64,000 nt of DNA from Anaerolineales bacterium UBA2395 (GTDB lineage: Bacteria > Chloroflexota > Anaerolineae > Anaerolineales > Villigracilaceae), in NCBI GenBank assembly GCA_002343775.1, contig DDSH01000012.1, forward strand, positions 1 to 64,000, written 5' to 3'. The translations under genes and the position numbers were made by a program. The notes beneath the pieces were generated by a model. That model searched no databases and was not told the origin of the DNA. It worked only from the letters and a program-made list of their open reading frames with translations. Below are positions 60,808-64,000 of this stretch, piece after piece (position 1 is the first letter of the stretch; each line of letters starts with the position of its first letter).

Positions 60808-61875
60808 TTACGCGCCCGCGCGGACTTGAATTTCCTTGCGGACGACCGGCGCGACTTTTGTGCCAAGCAGTTCAATCGAGCGCATTAATTCCTTGTGCGT
60901 CACCGCGCCGATGTCCATTTGCAGCAGCAGACGGTCGTAATGCAAAATGTTCTGCTGGAAGAGAATCTTCTCGATGACTTCATCGGGCGTTCCGACATAA
61001 TCGGAGCCGCGCAGGCTGCGGGCGGATTCGTACTCGGCGCGGTTCAAGCCGCGAAAGCCGCGCTCGCGTCCCAGTTTGTCCATCATCGCTTTCAAGAAGG
61101 GGAAGTAATCGTCCACCGCCTGCTTGGAATCGTCACCGATGAAGCCGCGCGAGTTGACGCTCAACTGCCATTGGGCGGGGTCGTGTCCAGCCTGCTGCCA
61201 GGCTTGCTGATGCAACTCCGCCAGCGGAGAGAAACGTTCGGGCATTCCGCCGATGATGCCCAGCGCCATGGGCAAACCCAACGCCCCGGCGCGCGTGGCG
61301 GATTCGGGCGTGCCGCCCACCGCAACCCAAATTGGAATCTCGCGCTGGAGCGCGCGCGGGTAAATCCCTTGACGGTCCATGGGCGGACGATGCCTGCCGT
61401 GCCACGAAACGACTTCGGCGGCGCGAATCTTCAAGAGCAGTTCCAATTTTTCGGCGAAGAGCGAATCGTAATCATTCAGGTCGTAGCCGAAGAGTGGAAA
61501 GGATTCGATGAAGGCGCCGCGTCCCGCCATGATTTCGGCGCGTCCTTCCGAGAGCAAATCCAGAGTGGCAAAATCCTGAAAGACGCGCACGGGGTCGTCG
61601 GAGGAGAGAACCGTCACCGCCGTGCTGAGGCGGATGGTTTTGGTGCGCGACGCGGCGGCTCCCAGAATCACCGCCGGGGCGGAGGAAAGAAAATCGGGAC
61701 GGTGATGTTCGCCGATGCCGAACACGTCCAAGCCGACCTGATCCGCCAGTTCGATGGTTTCGAGCAGGTGTTTCATGCGCGTCTGCGCGTCCACCTTTCC
61801 GCCCGTCTGGGGGTTGGTTTCCCATTCGACGAAGGTGTAGAGTCCGATTTCAAAAGGTTTGTTAATTTCCGACAC
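60808..61875 (-). CDS. LLM-class flavin-dependent oxidoreductase
   Basis: 355 residues of the bacterial luciferase-like barrel: FEIGLYTFVEWETN, GLDVFGIGEHHRPDF, STAVTVLSSDDPVRVFQDFATLDLLSEGRAEIMAGRG, and IPIWVAVGGTPES. Binds FMN or F420 and oxidises small molecules. A GTG start at 61875 with GGAG 6 bases upstream is chosen; the long open frame before it overlaps the ferredoxin. It sits downstream of ferredoxin and peroxiredoxin-like genes. Confidence 0.85.
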   Translation of the reverse strand: MSEINKPFEIGLYTFVEWETNPQTGGKVDAQTRMKHLLETIELADQVGLDVFGIGEHHRPDFLSSAPAVILGAAASRTKTIRLSTAVTVLSSDDPVRVFQDFATLDLLSEGRAEIMAGRGAFIESFPLFGYDLNDYDSLFAEKLELLLKIRAAEVVSWHGRHRPPMDRQGIYPRALQREIPIWVAVGGTPESATRAGALGLPMALGIIGGMPERFSPLAELHQQAWQQAGHDPAQWQLSVNSRGFIGDDSKQAVDDYFPFLKAMMDKLGRERGFRGLNRAEYESARSLRGSDYVGTPDEVIEKILFQQNILHYDRLLLQMDIGAVTHKELMRSIELLGTKVAPVVRKEIQVRAGA

Positions 61876-61904
61876 AAAAACTCCAATGAAGATAAATTGT
61901 CTGG

Positions 61905-62210
61905 CTACGCAGCCGCCACGCGCCGCAAGGTGATGGCTTTTTCGGGGCAGGCGGCGACGCATTCGGCGCAGGCGTGGCAGGCTTCGGCGCGGACGGGGAA
62001 AGCCTGCTTCCAGTCGTGCGCCGCGCCTTTCAATCGCCCGATGAAACTCAGCGCGGCGCGCTCGTCCGCAGGCAGGATGCCAATATCGAAAACATTGTAT
62101 GGGCAGACGGCGGCGCACTCGGCTTTGCCTTCGCATTTTTCGCGGTTGACGACAGGCATGAAAACGCCCGGCTCCTGCTTGCAGTCTGCGGGTTGGGATG
62201 AGACGGTCAT
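61905..62210 (-). CDS. Ferredoxin, two [4Fe-4S] motifs (one lacking a Cys)
   Basis: 101 residues. Second motif C78xxC81xxC84xxxC88P is complete. The first has C26, C32 and C36 with Lys29 in the place of a Cys, so that cluster may be [3Fe-4S] or lost. Start overlaps the peroxiredoxin-like stop (ATGA). Probably feeds electrons to the neighbouring redox enzymes. Confidence 0.83.
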   Translation of the reverse strand: MTVSSQPADCKQEPGVFMPVVNREKCEGKAECAAVCPYNVFDIGILPADERAALSFIGRLKGAAHDWKQAFPVRAEACHACAECVAACPEKAITLRRVAAA

Positions 62211-62683
62211 GGTTTATTTTCCATTCCTTCGACAAATTCCAGCAGTTCGCGGCTTTCCTGAAGCCAGGTCATCGGGTTGGCAGTGCGTTTTATGTACCGA
62301 ATTACGCCCTCTCGGTCCAAAACCACCGAGGCAGTGCGCTGGATGACAAAGGCAACTTTATCCAATCCAAATGCCTGATACACCACGCGGTCAGGGTCGG
62401 CAAGCACGGGGAATGGGACTTTGAGTCCTTCCGCATACTTGATGGCGCGTTCTCGTGTGTCTCCCAAAATGACGAGAATGTCCGCGCCAGCGTTTTGGAA
62501 ATCTTCAACCATGCGCCCCAACTGGGCGACGTGCGCTCGGCACTGCATTCAGTTGTATTCGCGCACGAAGAAAAGCACAAGACGCGACTTGCCGCGATAA
62601 TCGGCGATTCCCGCTTCGCCGCCTGTGCTGGAGGGCAGCCTAAAATCGGGGGCTCGTGAACCCACTGTCAACTCAGCGCTCAT
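62207..62683 (-). CDS. Peroxiredoxin-like selenoprotein with in-frame UGA at the redox Cys position
   Basis: The sequence opens at ATG 62683 (SAELTVGSRAPDFRLPSST, a classic AhpC/TSA beginning), reaches LVLFFVREYN, then UGA (62549-62551), then MQCRAHVAQLGR and continues without break to 62207. Homologues have Cys where the UGA lies, so codon 45 would be selenocysteine in a U-x-x-C motif (Sec45, Cys48). A stem-loop follows 25 bases after the UGA, as bacterial SECIS elements require. Both arms in one frame and a conserved family pattern exclude chance. Without Sec the protein would end at 44 residues. Gene overlaps ferredoxin by 4 bp. Confidence 0.72.
62514..62528 (-). promoter_or_regulatory. 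Candidate bacterial SECIS stem-loop
   Basis: On the minus strand, CGCCC and GGGCG pair around AGTTG, starting 20 and with apex 25 bases after the UGA. Bacterial SECIS need an apical loop with G at position 1 or 2, 16-37 bases from UGA; this fits, but the stem is only five pairs. Confidence 0.45.
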
Positions 62684-62690
62684 GATTCGG

Positions 62691-63632
62691 TCACTTGGTT
62701 GATTCCGCCAGTTCGGCAGTGGTCAAAAGTAAAGCGTTTTGGGATGGGTCGCGCAAAAAGAGACCGTCGGGACGGCGCTCGAAGGCGATTCCTTTTTGTT
62801 CAAGCAGACCGTCCATGCGCTCCAATTCGTCGGCGTTGGGCAGGTTGAAGGTGTAATAGAGCAAGCCCAGGGCGTCGTCAGGAGGAGGCGGCGCGCCTTC
62901 TCCCTGCCAGGTGTTGTAGCCGATGTGGTGGTGATACGCTCCAGCCGAGACCATGCCCATGCGGAAGCCGCGCGCCGTTCCCATGTCGTCAAAGCCGAGA
63001 ACGTCGTGGTAGAAACGCAGGGTGTCGTTGAGATTGGCGGTGTAGAGGTGGAAATGTCCCATGCGGGTTTCGGGCGGAGCGGACAGGTCGAGGCGGTCAT
63101 CTTCGGTCAGGTTGGAGAAGAGCGCGTCCAAGTCCATCGCTTCGCGCCCGTCGCTGGTGGAGCCATCGGCGCGGCGGACGAAAAAGTTGCCGTTGCTGAT
63201 TTCATTCACGCCGTCTTCGGGCGATTCGCAGTACAACTCGATGTTGTTGCCTTCAGGGTCGTCGAGATAGGTGGTCTTCGTCATGATGTGGTCGGTGGGG
63301 TAATTGGTATATTTCATGGCAAAGAGGCGGGCGATGACGCGTGCCAGTTCGCGGCGGTTGGGGAAGAGGATGGCAAAGTGATACATGCCCGTCACGCCGC
63401 GATAGCGCTTGCCATTTTGGATCTGGGTCATACGGACGAGATCGCGCCCGCCCATGCCCATTGCGGCAATCTGGTCTTTGCGCCAGTTCAACTCCAAGCC
63501 AATCGCTGTTTTGTAGAAAAGAATTTGATTTTCGAGATTGGCGACTTTGATATGGATATAGCCCGGCAGGCTTTCAGGGTGGATGCGGTCAGCGGCGATG
63601 GCGTGAGGTTTCATTGGGGAGGGTGTTATCAT
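62691..63632 (-). CDS. VOC-family dioxygenase-like protein
   Basis: 313 residues with two vicinal-oxygen-chelate modules: YIHIKVANLENQILFYKTAIGLEL and MGHFHLYTANLNDTLRFYHDVLGF, and metal ligands H (start), YHFAIL and ELYCE. Like CatE-type catechol-2,3-dioxygenases. AAAGGAAAAGT precedes the ATG. Forms an operon with the peroxiredoxin, ferredoxin and LLM genes. Confidence 0.83.
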   Translation of the reverse strand: MITPSPMKPHAIAADRIHPESLPGYIHIKVANLENQILFYKTAIGLELNWRKDQIAAMGMGGRDLVRMTQIQNGKRYRGVTGMYHFAILFPNRRELARVIARLFAMKYTNYPTDHIMTKTTYLDDPEGNNIELYCESPEDGVNEISNGNFFVRRADGSTSDGREAMDLDALFSNLTEDDRLDLSAPPETRMGHFHLYTANLNDTLRFYHDVLGFDDMGTARGFRMGMVSAGAYHHHIGYNTWQGEGAPPPPDDALGLLYYTFNLPNADELERMDGLLEQKGIAFERRPDGLFLRDPSQNALLLTTAELAESTK

Positions 63633-63641
63633 ACTTTTCCT

Positions 63642-64000
63642 TTACGCTGGTTTTCCCTCGATAGACGCGGGTTCAATGGAACGTCCGGTGACAAAATTAT
63701 ATGAATCGACGATGAGTTGGAAGACGACATCCAGTTCTTCCATGTCCATTGGGGTGTAAACGAGAACCATGCCTTCGTTACCGATTTGCTCGGCGATGGG
63801 ATGCATCTCCGCCCAGCCTGATGCAATCGCTTCGCGGGCGCGTTCGGGCGAAAGCGTGATGTGCAGGCTGCCATCGGGGTGAATGTGGGCAAACTCACGC
63901 CCAACTAGAATCAATTCCCCGCGCACAAGAGGCAGGTCTTCTCTAAGCCACAAGGCGCGCGCTCCCGGCACCGAAATCTGCGTCGGTTCGTTGCGGACAT
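63642..64000 (-). CDS. Luciferase-domain protein (DUF5519-like), partial
   Basis: The reading frame runs to the right edge of the window without a start, so the gene continues beyond. Visible part: NEPTQISVPGARALWLREDL, then REFAHIHPDGSLHITLSPERAREAIASGWAEMHPIAE, a match to the short luciferase/DUF5519 family, whose members lack known function. A GTG at 63971 would give 109 residues but lies inside the domain, so it is probably not the true start. Confidence 0.7.
   Translation of the reverse strand, partial: VRNEPTQISVPGARALWLREDLPLVRGELILVGREFAHIHPDGSLHITLSPERAREAIASGWAEMHPIAEQIGNEGMVLVYTPMDMEELDVVFQLIVDSYNFVTGRSIEPASIEGKPA

Noticed and set aside
60895..62346. 483-codon plus-strand open frame
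   Set aside because: Mirror of the LLM oxidoreductase and ferredoxin genes in GC-rich sequence; no recognisable domain, and the minus-strand proteins are clear.
62546..62551. TGA then ATG as a normal stop and new start
   Set aside because: The part before the TGA is an unmistakable peroxiredoxin start in the same frame, and the part after lacks the active-site residue.
1..64000. tRNA, rRNA, integrase, relaxase or CRISPR array
   Set aside because: None seen by eye on either strand; element ends therefore left undefined.

Overview
The window reads as Chloroflexota DNA, most likely Anaerolineae. Secreted proteins carry Thr/Pro-rich linkers behind lipoprotein or membrane signals, and the gene set (GPH and ABC sugar uptake, LacI control, FGly sulfatases with a radical-SAM maturase, LLM/VOC oxidation genes) fits that group. 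This is inference from style and content; no rRNA, tRNA or ribosomal gene is present to confirm it.

Positions 1-12.9 kb, all minus strand, form a replication and maintenance block of a mobile element: a methyltransferase-helicase fusion, PIN/AbrB toxin-antitoxin pair, RadC-type JAB protein, sliding clamp, SSB, CHC2/TOPRIM primase, and many small or unknown proteins packed with ATGA overlaps. Seven unrelated-sequence hairpins sit at gene boundaries in the same place relative to the next gene. A gene-free stretch (12.9-13.5 kb) holds inverted repeats and separates this block from plus-strand genes: an M23 peptidase lipoprotein with propeller-like repeats, a Fic protein on the minus strand with an 18-bp palindrome in front, and a membrane-anchored extracellular protein.

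Positions 17.6-35.5 kb, plus strand, carry a secretion/conjugation-type block: CpaB-like, CpaE-like and CpaF-like proteins, a VirB4-like ATPase, a zinc-ribbon TraG/VirD4-like ATPase, small membrane proteins and a large surface protein. It is interrupted at 22.5-28.45 kb by an AT-rich four-gene cassette: an adenine methyltransferase, a protein with a MutL/MORC-like ATPase at one end and a histidine-kinase core at the other, a receiver-domain protein, and a protein of unknown family. This is the best candidate for an undescribed conflict (defence) system. No integrase or relaxase is visible, so the element's ends lie outside or are unrecognised.

From about 36 kb the sequence looks like ordinary chromosome, nearly all minus strand. 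A Sir2/wHTH/zinc-ribbon/GH3 group is followed by DegV, PlsY, a metallo-beta-lactamase-fold protein, a frameshifted membrane protein, a thioesterase and a regulator with 9-bp tandem repeats at two promoters. A 44.6-44.8 kb scar holds an esterase remnant and a small inverted-repeat element. Positions 44.9-59.4 kb are a long co-directional catabolic run: LacI regulator, ABC sugar importer without its ATPase, DUF2270-type membrane protein, esterases, two MFS carriers, two sulfatases and their maturase. A divergent cupin gene shares an operator region with lacI. The right end (60.8-64 kb) has an LLM flavin oxidoreductase, a ferredoxin, a peroxiredoxin-like gene that contains an in-frame UGA at its redox cysteine position (probable selenoprotein), a VOC protein, and a luciferase-domain gene cut by the window edge.
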